From JARRQJ01 sp037381915 (lineage in GTDB: Bacteria; Pseudomonadota; Gammaproteobacteria; DRLM01), in the NCBI GenBank assembly GCA_037381915.1, contig JARRQJ010000060.1, forward strand, positions 1 to 15,861: DNA of 15,861 nucleotides, written 5' to 3'. The notes below the pieces were generated by a model. The model was not told the DNA's origin. It ran no database searches and was given only the letters and a program-made list of their open reading frames with translations. The position numbers and the translations under genes were made by a program. Below, in pieces: positions 7,131 to 15,210 of this stretch. Numbering within the stretch: position 1 is the first letter of the stretch; the number at the start of each line of letters is the position of its first letter.

Positions 7131-10100
7131 CTATTTCGCCTTGACCTTGGCGCTGCGCCGCAGGCGTGACAGCAGACGGCGCGCCATCTCGCCGAACAAT
7201 TCGGTCTGGGTGGGATGGGGATGGATGGCCTGGGCCACCTGCTCCAGGGACATGTTGGCGGATACCATCATCACCGCCTCGCCGATGAGGGTGTCGGCAT
7301 GATCGGCGAGGAAATGCACGCCGATGACGCGATGGCTCTGCTTGTCGGTGACGATCTTGATCAGCCCCAGGGTCTCGTCGGTAATCATGGCCTTCGCGTC
7401 GATGGCCATGGGCACCTTCACCTCCACGGCGTCGATGCCCTTGGCCTTGGCCTGTTCCACGGACAGCCCGACGAAGGCCGCCTCGGGGCGGGTGAAGATC
7501 ACGCCGCAGTCCTTATCCTGTTCGTATTTCATATCTTCGCCGAGGATATTGGCAGCGGCGACCCGGCCTTGCTGGCCGGCGGTATGGGCCAGCATGTAGC
7601 CGCCGACCACGTCGCCCACGGCGAAGACATGCGGGACGCTGGTGCGGCCGCGCGCATCGGCCTTGATCACACCCCTCTCCACCGCCACGCCGGCGTTGTT
7701 GAGTTCCAGGGGCTCCAGCACCGGCCGCTTGCCGGTGGCCATCAGCACATAGTCGCACACCACCTTGTGCTTTTTGCCTTCACCGTCCTCAAAGCTGATC
7801 TGCATCTTGCCGGGTTTACCCTTAATCTCACCGACCTTGGCACCGATGTGAATGCTCAGGCGCGGGTCATCGTTGAGAATCTGGGTAAGGTTCTTGGCCA
7901 CCTCCGGTTCCACTTCCGCGAGGATGCGTGGCTGAGCCTCCACCAGCACCACTTCCGTCCCGAAGTCCTGGAAGATCTGCGCCATTTCCACACCGATGGC
8001 GCCACCGCCCACCACCGCCAGCATCTTGGGCACGGCATTCAGGCCCCATACCGTATCCGAGGTCAGCACTCCGCCGCTCTCCAGGCCTTCGCGGGCACCG
8101 GGGATGGGCGGGACGAAGGGCGGCGCGCCCGTGGCAACCACCGCGCAGCCAAAGGTGATGTGCTCGCCCTTGGAACGATCGCCGGGCTGGGGACGGCCAT
8201 GGGGATCCTTGCCGTTGGCGCTGGTATCCACGAATACCCGATGGTCGGTCTCGAAATGGGCGTAGCCCTGAATGACCTTGATCTTGACCCCGGTGTCGGT
8301 CTTGAGCGCCATCTCTCCCCGGGTCTCCAGGACTTTGCGGCGGGTCTGTTCCAGTTTCTCCCAGCTGAGCCGCGGCTCGGTGGTTCCTTCCACGCCCAGG
8401 TGTACGTCGTGATGACGGTCGCGTATACGGTCCGCCGCGGCGCGCCAGGCCTTGGAGGGGATGCAGCCGCGCCACAGGCACTCCCCGCCGGGAAAGGGCG
8501 AATCATTGATCATGGCCACCTTGACGCCGTGCTCGGCCAGGTCGCGGGCGCAGTCTTCGCCGCCCGGCCCGCCGCCGATCACCACCACGTCATAATCCCA
8601 GTCGCCTTCGGGGATGGCCGAACCCATCGGCCCCATCCACTCCTCCGGCTGCTCGATCACACCCTTCAAGGTGGTGAGGAACAGCGCTGCCTCGGCGCCG
8701 TTGACCACGCGATGATCGGCGGTGATGGTCAGCGGCATGCCGTCCTTGCCCGCCGTGGAGATGGCCAGGATCGCTGCCGTGCCCGGCGTGGGAATGGCAT
8801 CGAAATAGGTGACACCCATCATCCCCATGTTGGAGACCATGAAGGTGGGATTGGTGTATTCCTCGGGGGCGAGGCGGCGCTTGCGGGCGCGCTCCACCAA
8901 GCCGCCCCAGTCCTCGTTCAATTCTTCCAGACTCTTGGATTCGCAGTGGCGCAACACCGGTACCACCAGGCCGCCGCCCTCGGCGGCCACCGCCATGCCG
9001 ATGTCGACGGTATCGTGCTCCACGATCTTGTCCACCGGCTGATAGCACCAGTTGATGCGCGGATTCTTCTCGATCGCCTCGGCGCAGGCCTTGGCGATGG
9101 CCACCGTCACCGACACGCCCTTGTTCTTGGCCGCCTTGATCAAGGCCTCCGGCTTGGCATTCACCGACACGCGGAAGGTGGGCATGGTAAGCGACGCGGT
9201 CATGGAATGGCTCACCGCCTTTTCCATGGAACTCATGAGCCGGCCTTCTCCGGGCACCTGAATCTCGGGCATCATGTGCGCCGGTACCACCGCCACGGTT
9301 TCGGCGGCGCGGTGCACCGGCTGGGCTTGCAGCACGTCGTCGGCGGTGACGACCCCGTTGGTGCCGGTACCGCGCACGTTGTTGAGATTCACATGCAGCT
9401 CGGCCGCCAGCTTGCGCGCATAGGGGGTGGCCTGTTTGTTGTCGGGCCGGCTCAGGGGCACGGCCTTACCCGAAATCGCCGGCGTTGGAGCGGCTTCGCG
9501 AGTTTGCGGTGCGGCGGCCGCGGCGGCTTGCTCTTTCTTGGCAGGAGCGGCGCCGGTGGCGATACTCCCCTGCTGGACCTGTTCGGCGCTATCCATCAAA
9601 TAGGCCAAGGCTCCGCCCACCGGGACGACCGTGTCCACTTCGGCCCGGGGCCCGGACAGATAACCTTCGCGGAATACCTCCACGTCCATGACCGCCTTGT
9701 CGGTCTCCACCGTGGCGACAATGTCGCCGCGGCTGATCTTGTCGCCAATGTTCTTTTCCCAGCTCACCACCAGACCCTCGGTCATGGTGTCGGAGAGCTG
9801 CGGCATCTTGATGGTATAGGTGGCGCTTGCCGGCGAAGGGGCCTCCTCCGCGGCGGGCGCGGCGGCGGGCTGGGCGGCGGGCGTTTCGGCCGGGGGCGTC
9901 TCAGACTTGGCGGGGGCGGAGGCAGGCGCGGCGCCATCACCGCTTTGCACCTGATCGGCGCTTTCCACCAGATAGGCGATGCCCTCACCCACCGGCACAG
10001 TGGCATCCACCGACGCCAAGGGTCCGGACAGATAGCCGTCGCGGAACACCTCCACGTCCATCACCGCCTTGTCGGTTTCCACCGTAGCGACGATGTCGCC

Positions 10101-10202
10101 GCGGGAAATCTTATCGCCAATGTTCTTTTCCCAGCTCACCACCACGCCTTCGGTCATAGTGTCGGAGAGCTGCGGCATCTTGATTAGGTAGGGTTCGGCC
10201 AT
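7131..10202 (-). CDS. fused pyruvate dehydrogenase E2-E3: dihydrolipoamide acyltransferase plus dihydrolipoamide dehydrogenase
   Basis: One uninterrupted 1023-residue frame with two complete enzymes. E2 part: lipoyl domains at about 3-85 and 128-211 (lipoyl Lys 45 and 169, both ETDKAVMDVE), Ala/Pro-rich swinging linkers, the subunit-binding domain (about 257-292) and the acyltransferase core (about 312-527). The active-site motif reads HRVVNG (497-502), with Asn where most E2 have Asp. The core otherwise resembles the cyanobacterial/plastid E2 type (PTFRV, SNMGMMGV, FDAI). E3 part: about 536-1010, with FAD-binding GGGPGG (543-548), redox pair C575/C580 (CLWRGC), NAD-binding VGGGAIG (731-737) and catalytic H996/E1001. 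Only about ten residues join the two. Start: MAEPYLIKMPQLS fits a lipoyl domain, though the ribosome site (GCAGAGA) is weak. It acts with the E1 subunits upstream. The acyl substrate is probably pyruvate; acetoin or branched-chain 2-oxoacids are not excluded. Confidence 0.92.
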   Translation of the reverse strand: MAEPYLIKMPQLSDTMTEGVVVSWEKNIGDKISRGDIVATVETDKAVMDVEVFRDGYLSGPLASVDATVPVGEGIAYLVESADQVQSGDGAAPASAPAKSETPPAETPAAQPAAAPAAEEAPSPASATYTIKMPQLSDTMTEGLVVSWEKNIGDKISRGDIVATVETDKAVMDVEVFREGYLSGPRAEVDTVVPVGGALAYLMDSAEQVQQGSIATGAAPAKKEQAAAAAAPQTREAAPTPAISGKAVPLSRPDNKQATPYARKLAAELHVNLNNVRGTGTNGVVTADDVLQAQPVHRAAETVAVVPAHMMPEIQVPGEGRLMSSMEKAVSHSMTASLTMPTFRVSVNAKPEALIKAAKNKGVSVTVAIAKACAEAIEKNPRINWCYQPVDKIVEHDTVDIGMAVAAEGGGLVVPVLRHCESKSLEELNEDWGGLVERARKRRLAPEEYTNPTFMVSNMGMMGVTYFDAIPTPGTAAILAISTAGKDGMPLTITADHRVVNGAEAALFLTTLKGVIEQPEEWMGPMGSAIPEGDWDYDVVVIGGGPGGEDCARDLAEHGVKVAMINDSPFPGGECLWRGCIPSKAWRAAADRIRDRHHDVHLGVEGTTEPRLSWEKLEQTRRKVLETRGEMALKTDTGVKIKVIQGYAHFETDHRVFVDTSANGKDPHGRPQPGDRSKGEHITFGCAVVATGAPPFVPPIPGAREGLESGGVLTSDTVWGLNAVPKMLAVVGGGAIGVEMAQIFQDFGTEVVLVEAQPRILAEVEPEVAKNLTQILNDDPRLSIHIGAKVGEIKGKPGKMQISFEDGEGKKHKVVCDYVLMATGKRPVLEPLELNNAGVAVERGVIKADARGRTSVPHVFAVGDVVGGYMLAHTAGQQGRVAAANILGEDMKYEQDKDCGVIFTRPEAAFVGLSVEQAKAKGIDAVEVKVPMAIDAKAMITDETLGLIKIVTDKQSHRVIGVHFLADHADTLIGEAVMMVSANMSLEQVAQAIHPHPTQTELFGEMARRLLSRLRRSAKVKAK

Positions 10203-10227
10203 GATCGTCTCTGCTACAAGCTAGTTC

Positions 10228-10276
10228 GTAGCGTGCGCACCGCGCACGTCCCAGTGGTGCACGCAACGCATCCTAC
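10228..10276. repeat. imperfect palindromic repeat inside the PDH operon (MITE/REP-like)
   Basis: The 49-bp segment starts GTAGCGTGCG and ends CGCATCCTAC, so its ends are inverted copies at eight of ten positions. Internally GCGTGCGCACC can pair with GGTGCACGC with a two-base bulge. It fills most of the gap between the E1 beta and fusion genes and would fold in the mRNA 27 nt before the fusion start codon. Short GTAGGATGCG-type palindromes are scattered in many gammaproteobacterial genomes; membership of such a family is inference. Confidence 0.45.
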
Positions 10277-10278
10277 AT

Positions 10279-11259
10279 TTATCTGCCAAAGATCTTGCGC
10301 ACCGCCTCGACCACCCGCTTGGCGTTGGGGATCGCGGCCTTTTCCAAATGGTGGTTGTAGGGAATCGGCACATTGGCCGCCGATACCCGCAGCGGCGCCG
10401 CGTCCAGGTCGAAGAAACACCCTTCATTGATGATAGCAATGACTTCGGAACCGACACCCACCGGGGCCTCCGCCTCTTCCACGACCACGGCGCGATGGGT
10501 CTTGCTCACCGATTGCCTGATCCCGGAGCGATCCAGGGGATTCAAGGCAAAGAGGTTTACCACCTCGGCGTCGATGCCGTAGTCCTTGGCCAGCTGCTCC
10601 GCGGCCTGCAGACACCAGTGCACGGAAACATTATAGCCGAACAAGGTGACGTCCTTGCCGGGACGGGCGATCTCGGAACCTTCCAGGGGATGGAAGTATT
10701 CGCCGTCGGGCACCTCGCCCTTCATGTTGTACATGAGTTCGTGTTCGTTGATGAACACGGGATCGTTGCAGCGCACCGCGGACTTGATCAGACCGTAGGC
10801 CTGCTTGGGATTGGAGGGCGTCACCACCCGCAACCCGGCGATGCCCATGAACACCTTTTCCATGCGGGCCGAATGTTGGGCGCCCAACTGGTGGGCGGTG
10901 CCGCCCGGCGAGCGGATCACCACCGGCGCGGTCACCTGGCCGCCGGACATGTAACGCACCTTGGCGGCGGCGTTGACGATCTGGTCGGTGGCCAGCCAGG
11001 CGAAGTTCACCGACATGATCTCGATGATGGGCCGCACCCCGAGAAAGGAGGCGCCGATACCGAGGCCGGTGTAGCTGTTTTCGCTGATGGGGGTATCGAT
11101 CACCCGCTCCGGGCCGTATTTGTCATACAGGCCCTGGGTGGCCTTGTAGGTCCCGCCCACCACACCGATGTCCTCGCCCATGCAGATAACCAGCGGGTCG
11201 CGACTCATCTCTTCGTCGTGGGCGCGGCGGATCGCCTCCCAATACATCATATTCGCCAT
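10279..11259 (-). CDS. pdhB: pyruvate dehydrogenase E1 component, beta subunit
   Basis: 326 residues, the normal length for the E1 beta half of the heterotetrameric (alpha2beta2) thiamine-diphosphate 2-oxoacid dehydrogenase. Family landmarks are GEDIGVVGGTYKAT (28-41), DTPISENSYTGLGIG with the Glu that activates the cofactor, GAQHSARME, and the C-terminal transketolase domain ending VPIPYNHHLEKAAIPN. The segment before NPLD reads NLFAL, where many relatives have LRTI. Its ATG shares one base with the TGA of the alpha gene (TGATG), so translation is probably coupled. With the alpha subunit it decarboxylates the 2-oxoacid and acylates the lipoyl domains of the fusion protein encoded 76 nt downstream. 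The symbol rests on context; acoB- or bkd-like specificity cannot be excluded. Confidence 0.9.
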   Translation of the reverse strand: MANMMYWEAIRRAHDEEMSRDPLVICMGEDIGVVGGTYKATQGLYDKYGPERVIDTPISENSYTGLGIGASFLGVRPIIEIMSVNFAWLATDQIVNAAAKVRYMSGGQVTAPVVIRSPGGTAHQLGAQHSARMEKVFMGIAGLRVVTPSNPKQAYGLIKSAVRCNDPVFINEHELMYNMKGEVPDGEYFHPLEGSEIARPGKDVTLFGYNVSVHWCLQAAEQLAKDYGIDAEVVNLFALNPLDRSGIRQSVSKTHRAVVVEEAEAPVGVGSEVIAIINEGCFFDLDAAPLRVSAANVPIPYNHHLEKAAIPNAKRVVEAVRKIFGR

Positions 11260-12251
11260 CAGTGCGCCCCCCCGCGTACGTAGGGATCGTTTTCCGCCAG
11301 CACATATCTCTCCAGCTCTTCCAACTTGGGCTCCGGCGATTCCTCGGCGAACTTGATCACTTCGTTTTCGATCTCGTCCAGGACCCCGTCATCCATCTTC
11401 TTGTAATCTTTCATGGTGATGCTCTTGGCCTCGATGAGGCGGTCGCGCAACATGATGATGGGGTCGCGCTTGCTCCACATGCGTTCTTCTTCCTTGGCGC
11501 GGTAGGCGTTGGAATCGGACATGGAGTGACCGCGGTAACGGTAGGTCATCAGCTCAAGGAAGTATGGACCCTTGCCGGCGCGCACGTGCTCCACGGCGAC
11601 CTGGGCCGCCTCGTAGACCTTTTCCACGTCCTGGCCGTCAGTCTGCACCGCGGGGATGTTGTAGCCACATACCCGCTTGTACTGGTCCACCACCGCGGTG
11701 GAGCGGTCGATACGCGTGCCGATGCCGTAGAGGTTGTTCTCGCACACGTACAGCACCGGCAACTCCCACAGGCTGGCCATGTTCATGGATTCGTGGAAGG
11801 TGCCCTGGTTGTTGGCGGCGTCGCCCAGGAAACAGATGGAGATCTCGTCACCGCCTTTCATCTTGATGGCCTTGGCCATGCCCACCGCCAGGGGGAAGGG
11901 ACCGCCCACCAGGGCATAGCCGCCCATGAAGCGCTTCGGGCCGTCGAAGATGTGCATGGAACCGCCGCGGCCCTTGCTGGAACCGGTCTCCTTGCCGTAC
12001 AGCTCCGCCATCACCTCTTTGGGATCGGCGCCGCACAGGATGGCGTGGATGTGGTCGCGATAGCCGGTGATGACATAATCATGTCCCGGCCGCGCCGCCG
12101 CCATGACGCCATGGACACAGGCCTCTTGTCCGGGATACAAGTGCAAAAAACCGCCAATCTTGCGCTCCACGTACGCCTCATAACAGCGTTCCTCAAAACG
12201 CCGGGCAAAGAGCATATCGCGAAGCAGCCGTTTTTTATCCGCGGCATTCAT
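11259..12251 (-). CDS. pdhA: pyruvate dehydrogenase E1 component, alpha subunit
   Basis: 330 residues from the ATG at 12251, chosen because AAGGATT lies just upstream; an in-frame ATG at 12308 would add 19 residues unlike the family. The landmarks run YPGQEACVHGV (39-49), RDHIHAILCG, KGRGGSMHIFD (93-103), VGGPFPLAVG and the phosphorylation-loop region YRYRGHSMSDSNAYR (237-251). The thiamine-diphosphate/Mg2+ motif reads GDAANNQG (143-150) ending in ENN (171-173). The second Gly of the usual GDG is Ala here, while the Mg ligands Asp 144 and Asn 172/173 remain. This is the first gene of a three-gene operon, divergent from the aminopeptidase gene across 181 bp. Substrate specificity (pyruvate versus other 2-oxoacids) is inferred from overall similarity. 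Confidence 0.9.
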   Translation of the reverse strand: MNAADKKRLLRDMLFARRFEERCYEAYVERKIGGFLHLYPGQEACVHGVMAAARPGHDYVITGYRDHIHAILCGADPKEVMAELYGKETGSSKGRGGSMHIFDGPKRFMGGYALVGGPFPLAVGMAKAIKMKGGDEISICFLGDAANNQGTFHESMNMASLWELPVLYVCENNLYGIGTRIDRSTAVVDQYKRVCGYNIPAVQTDGQDVEKVYEAAQVAVEHVRAGKGPYFLELMTYRYRGHSMSDSNAYRAKEEERMWSKRDPIIMLRDRLIEAKSITMKDYKKMDDGVLDEIENEVIKFAEESPEPKLEELERYVLAENDPYVRGGAH

Positions 12252-12347
12252 AGGAATCCTTACGTTGATCCTTGCAAAACATTTGGTTAATGAATTGGAA
12301 ACCGGCACTTAACTGTCACGGCCGTCGCCGTCGGCAACCCCGTTAGG

Positions 12348-12378
12348 TTGACCCGTTGCGGCGGAAACGCGGTATGAT
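12348..12378 (+). promoter_or_regulatory. probable sigma-70 promoter of the aminopeptidase-srkA pair
   Basis: TTGACC (12348-12353) and TATGAT (12373-12378) each differ from consensus by one base, but the spacer is 19 nt, longer than the optimal 17. The start codon lies 55 nt downstream, after GGAAGGGA (12415-12422). The same intergenic stretch must also hold the minus-strand PDH promoter, for which I see no convincing boxes and no PdhR-like operator. Confidence 0.4.
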
Positions 12379-12432
12379 CGGGTTTTTGCGCCAACAGGTC
12401 AAGCCGAGCCGCATGGAAGGGACTGCACCATA

Positions 12433-13911
12433 ATGGAAAAAGTCGCTATCAAACAGAATAAAAACCAACTCAGCAAGCGAGAATTCGATACCTGGGACCA
12501 TGTTATCCTGGTCCTGCCTCCCAAAGACTGGCCGCAAATTCCTTACAGGGAAATCCTGGCCCGCCGTGCCCGCAAATTGGGCAAGGACAACGGCCCGCTG
12601 GTGACCGACCTTCCTAACGTCCATGATACCCGTGTCAGTTGGACCTCGGTCAAATCCGATATCTCCAGTTTTGAATTACTCACCCTGGCCCGCAAACTGG
12701 TGGCATCGCATTGGAATGCCGCACCGGCACGTATCGCGCTGGCCGCCCCCGGCGTGGCGCCGGCCCTGGCGGCGCGCGTCATGGAAGCGGTGGTCGCGGC
12801 CTTGCTCGCCCGGGCCGTGCCGCTCCCCCGCTTCAAGAGCAAAGACAGGCCCCCGCGTTCACTTAAGAGCATCACGATTTTCGGCCAGACCCGCAAGCTG
12901 GACTTGAGCCGGACCCTGGCCGAGGCGGAAGGCAACCATCTCGCCCGCAGCCTCACCATCCTGCCCCCAAATGAACTCACCCCGACGCGTTATCGCGAAC
13001 GCGTCGGGGCGTTGGCTAAGGAACATGGCTGGCGTATGGAATTTTTCGATATCAAGGCGCTGCGACGCATGAAGGCCGGCGCCTTTCTCGCGGTGGCGCA
13101 AGGCGGCGCGGGACAGGATGACGGCATCGTGCACCTGCGTTATCAACCCAAGGACAAAACGCGACGCACCTCCCTCGCACTGGTCGGCAAGGGTATTTGT
13201 TTCGATACAGGCGGACACAACCTCAAGCCCGCCAAACACATGCTCGGGATGCACGAGGACATGGCGGGCAGTGCGGTGGCCCTGGGCACTCTCTTGGCCT
13301 TGAGCCGGCTGAAGGTCGATTTCACCGTGGACTGCTGGCTGGCCCTGGCGCAGAACATGATCAGCCCCACCGCCTACAAGCAAAACGACGTGGTCACCGC
13401 CCTCAACGGCACCACCATCGAGATCGTGCACACCGACGCGGAAGGCCGCATGGTGCTGGCCGACACCCTGGCGCTGGCAAGCAAGGCCAAACCGGGCATG
13501 ATCATCGACTACGCCACCCTCACCGGCACCTGCGTCTATGCCCTGGGCACCCAGTACAGCGGCGCATTCACCAATCGCAGGGAATTTGTCGATCCCATCA
13601 TCGCCGCGGGCGTCGCCGCAGGTGAACGGGTGTGGCCCTTCCCCACCGATGCGGATTTCGACAAGGGCCTGGAAAGCGATATCGCCGACGTCAAGCAGTG
13701 CAGCCTGGAGGGCGATGCCGACCATATCCTGGCGGCGCGTTTCCTGACGCGCTTCGTCGACGCAAAGATTCCCTGGGTGCACCTTGATCTCGCCAGTGCG
13801 ATCAACAAGGGCGGGCTCGCCCATATTCCTACCGCCACCACCGGTTTCGGGGTACGCTACACTTTGAACCTGCTGCTGGACGGGCGGGTCTTTGCGGCAC
13901 CGAAAGCTTAA
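12433..13911 (+). CDS. M17 family leucyl aminopeptidase (cytosolic, two-metal)
   Basis: 492 residues, normal for the family, with a variable N-terminal domain (1-160) and a conserved catalytic domain (about 165-485). The metal and catalytic residues are in place: VGKGICFDTGGHNLK (251-265) supplies K253, D258 and K265; MHEDMAG supplies D276; HTDAEGR (333-339) supplies D335, E337 and R339. The usual NTDAEGR begins with His here, and the C-terminus (GLAHIPTATTGFGVR) is also unlike PepA, so this is a divergent subgroup rather than pepA itself. It removes N-terminal residues from peptides in the cytosol, probably in turnover. No signal peptide is seen. GGAAGGGA precedes the ATG by 10 nt. Confidence 0.9.
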   Translation: MEKVAIKQNKNQLSKREFDTWDHVILVLPPKDWPQIPYREILARRARKLGKDNGPLVTDLPNVHDTRVSWTSVKSDISSFELLTLARKLVASHWNAAPARIALAAPGVAPALAARVMEAVVAALLARAVPLPRFKSKDRPPRSLKSITIFGQTRKLDLSRTLAEAEGNHLARSLTILPPNELTPTRYRERVGALAKEHGWRMEFFDIKALRRMKAGAFLAVAQGGAGQDDGIVHLRYQPKDKTRRTSLALVGKGICFDTGGHNLKPAKHMLGMHEDMAGSAVALGTLLALSRLKVDFTVDCWLALAQNMISPTAYKQNDVVTALNGTTIEIVHTDAEGRMVLADTLALASKAKPGMIIDYATLTGTCVYALGTQYSGAFTNRREFVDPIIAAGVAAGERVWPFPTDADFDKGLESDIADVKQCSLEGDADHILAARFLTRFVDAKIPWVHLDLASAINKGGLAHIPTATTGFGVRYTLNLLLDGRVFAAPKA

Positions 13912-13928
13912 AGTGGCTCCCATTCTCC

Positions 13929-14909
13929 ATGCAGCCTGACTATCAAAGCCTCGACCCGCATCGCATATTGGATGCCGTGGAAGAGACAGGCCTGCGTTGC
14001 GACGGCCATCTGCACGCCCTCAACAGTTATGAAAACCGCGTCTATCAGCTGGGTCTTGAGGACGGTGGCTTCGTCGTCGCCAAGTTTTACCGCCCGGGAC
14101 GCTGGTCCGACGAAGGGATCCGCGAAGAGCATGCCTTCGCCTTGGAACTGGCAGAACGGGAGATCCCGGTGGTGGCGCCGCTGCGCGACGATCACGGCGA
14201 GACCCTCCATCATTATCGGGGCTTTCGTTTCAGCTTGTATCCGCGCCGCGGCGGGCGCTGGCCCGAACTGGACAATCCGGATAATCTGCTGTGGCTGGGC
14301 CGCTTTATCGGCCGCATTCATGCCGTGGGAGCGATAGAACCGTTTCGGCACCGTCCGTCCCTCAGCATCGAGCACTTCGGTGACGATTCCTATCGCTACG
14401 TCCTCGAGCACGGCTTCATTCCCCCTGAACTGCAACTCGCCTACCGCTCCCTGGCGGAAGACCTGTTGATTCAGGTCAGAAACTGCTATGCGCGCGCGGG
14501 CGAGGTCAACTTCATCCGCCTGCACGGCGATTGTCACCCCGGCAATATCTTATGGACCGACGGCGGCCCCCATTTCGTCGACCTCGACGATTGCTGCATG
14601 GGCCCGGCGATCCAGGACCTGTGGATGCTGCTCTCCGGGGACCGCCGCGACATGACCATCCAGCTCTCGGACATCCTAGAGGGCTACACTGAGTTCTTCG
14701 ATTTCAATCCCCGCGAACTCAATCTGGTGGAGGCCTTGCGCACCCTGCGCATGATGCACTACTCCGCTTGGCTGGCGCGACGCTGGGACGATCCGGCGTT
14801 CAAACAGGCCTTTACCTGGTTCAACACCGCACGTTATTGGGAAGAACAAATCCTCGCCCTCCGTGAACAGGCGGCCCTGCTCGACGAGCCACCCCTGAGC
14901 TGGAATTGA
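13929..14909 (+). CDS. srkA: stress response serine/threonine protein kinase SrkA (YihE/RdoA)
   Basis: 326 residues, matching the E. coli kinase (about 328) from end to end in my recollection: LNSYENRVYQ (31-40), VAKFYRPGRW (50-59), the catalytic loop LHGDCHPGNILW (198-209) with D201 and N206, the metal-binding FVDLDD (216-221), and GPAIQDLWMLLSGD (225-238). The fold is that of aminoglycoside/choline kinase-like proteins. In E. coli it protects against envelope and oxidative stress and limits programmed death; the same role is assumed here. The start lies 17 nt after the aminopeptidase stop with no recognisable Shine-Dalgarno sequence, so translation probably depends on the upstream gene. E. 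coli srkA is paired with dsbA, so this partner differs. Confidence 0.93.
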   Translation: MQPDYQSLDPHRILDAVEETGLRCDGHLHALNSYENRVYQLGLEDGGFVVAKFYRPGRWSDEGIREEHAFALELAEREIPVVAPLRDDHGETLHHYRGFRFSLYPRRGGRWPELDNPDNLLWLGRFIGRIHAVGAIEPFRHRPSLSIEHFGDDSYRYVLEHGFIPPELQLAYRSLAEDLLIQVRNCYARAGEVNFIRLHGDCHPGNILWTDGGPHFVDLDDCCMGPAIQDLWMLLSGDRRDMTIQLSDILEGYTEFFDFNPRELNLVEALRTLRMMHYSAWLARRWDDPAFKQAFTWFNTARYWEEQILALREQAALLDEPPLSWN

Positions 14910-14971
14910 CCGTCCATTGCGTTAAGGCAACTCTGAACAACGTGCCATCCCCGGCGTAACGCAGCGAAGAC

Positions 14972-15014
14972 CCGGAATCCAGCAGCTTTGTCTCGGCTGA
15001 TCACTGGATTCCGG
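14972..15014. repeat. inverted repeat of the CCGGAATCCAG type (dispersed MITE-like element)
   Basis: CCGGAATCCAG (14972-14982) and CTGGATTCCGG (15004-15014) are exact 11-bp inverted copies around 21 nt. Repeats with this core are common between genes in beta- and gammaproteobacteria. Calling it a degenerate non-autonomous mobile element is inference. Confidence 0.55.
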
Positions 15015-15020
15015 CCCTTG

Positions 15021-15053
15021 TGCCCTTCAGGGTATTTATGCCCTTTAGGGTAT
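15021..15053. repeat. two 15-bp near-identical direct repeats, each internally palindromic
   Basis: TGCCCTTCAGGGTAT (15021-15035) and TGCCCTTTAGGGTAT (15039-15053) differ at one base and are separated by TTA. Each contains CCCT and AGGG arms that could form a tiny hairpin. Confidence 0.6.
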
Positions 15054-15082
15054 GCGCCCGAATGATATAAGCAGTTAAACGA

Positions 15083-15109
15083 CCCCGGTCAAAGCCCGGG
15101 GCTTATTCT
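15083..15109 (+). terminator. probable intrinsic terminator for srkA
   Basis: CCCCGG (15083-15088) pairs with CCGGGG (15096-15101) around TCAAAGC, followed by the T-rich CTTATTCT. It lies about 175 nt after the srkA stop codon, so the transcript would carry the two repeats above in its 3' end. Confidence 0.55.
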
Positions 15110-15210
15110 AAAGAAAGAACGCCTCAAAGGCGCCTCAAAATCAAGAGCCGCCCAAGCCGGCCGCACCTGACCGTGTTCGTTTCTTCCCGCCGGTAGATAA
15201 CGCCCCACCA

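Noticed and set aside
6509..7144. 211-residue plus-strand frame opposite the small acidic protein
   Set aside because: Ser-rich shadow of the Asp/Glu codons on the minus strand; the minus-strand protein has a proper start, ribosome site and signal peptide.
7215..10187. 990-residue plus-strand open frame opposite the E2-E3 gene
   Set aside because: It is His/Gly-rich with no recognisable domain, and it mirrors codon bias of the GC-rich minus-strand gene, whose product is unambiguous.
11262..12290. 342-residue plus-strand frame opposite E1 alpha, and a similar 311-residue frame at 10348-11283 opposite E1 beta
   Set aside because: Both are antisense shadows of clearly recognised enzymes, without ribosome sites or family features.
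12252..12432. PdhR-like operator (ATTGGT-N3-ACCAAT) before the PDH operon
   Set aside because: Only scattered TTGG/CCAA pieces are present; no correctly spaced inverted pair was found.
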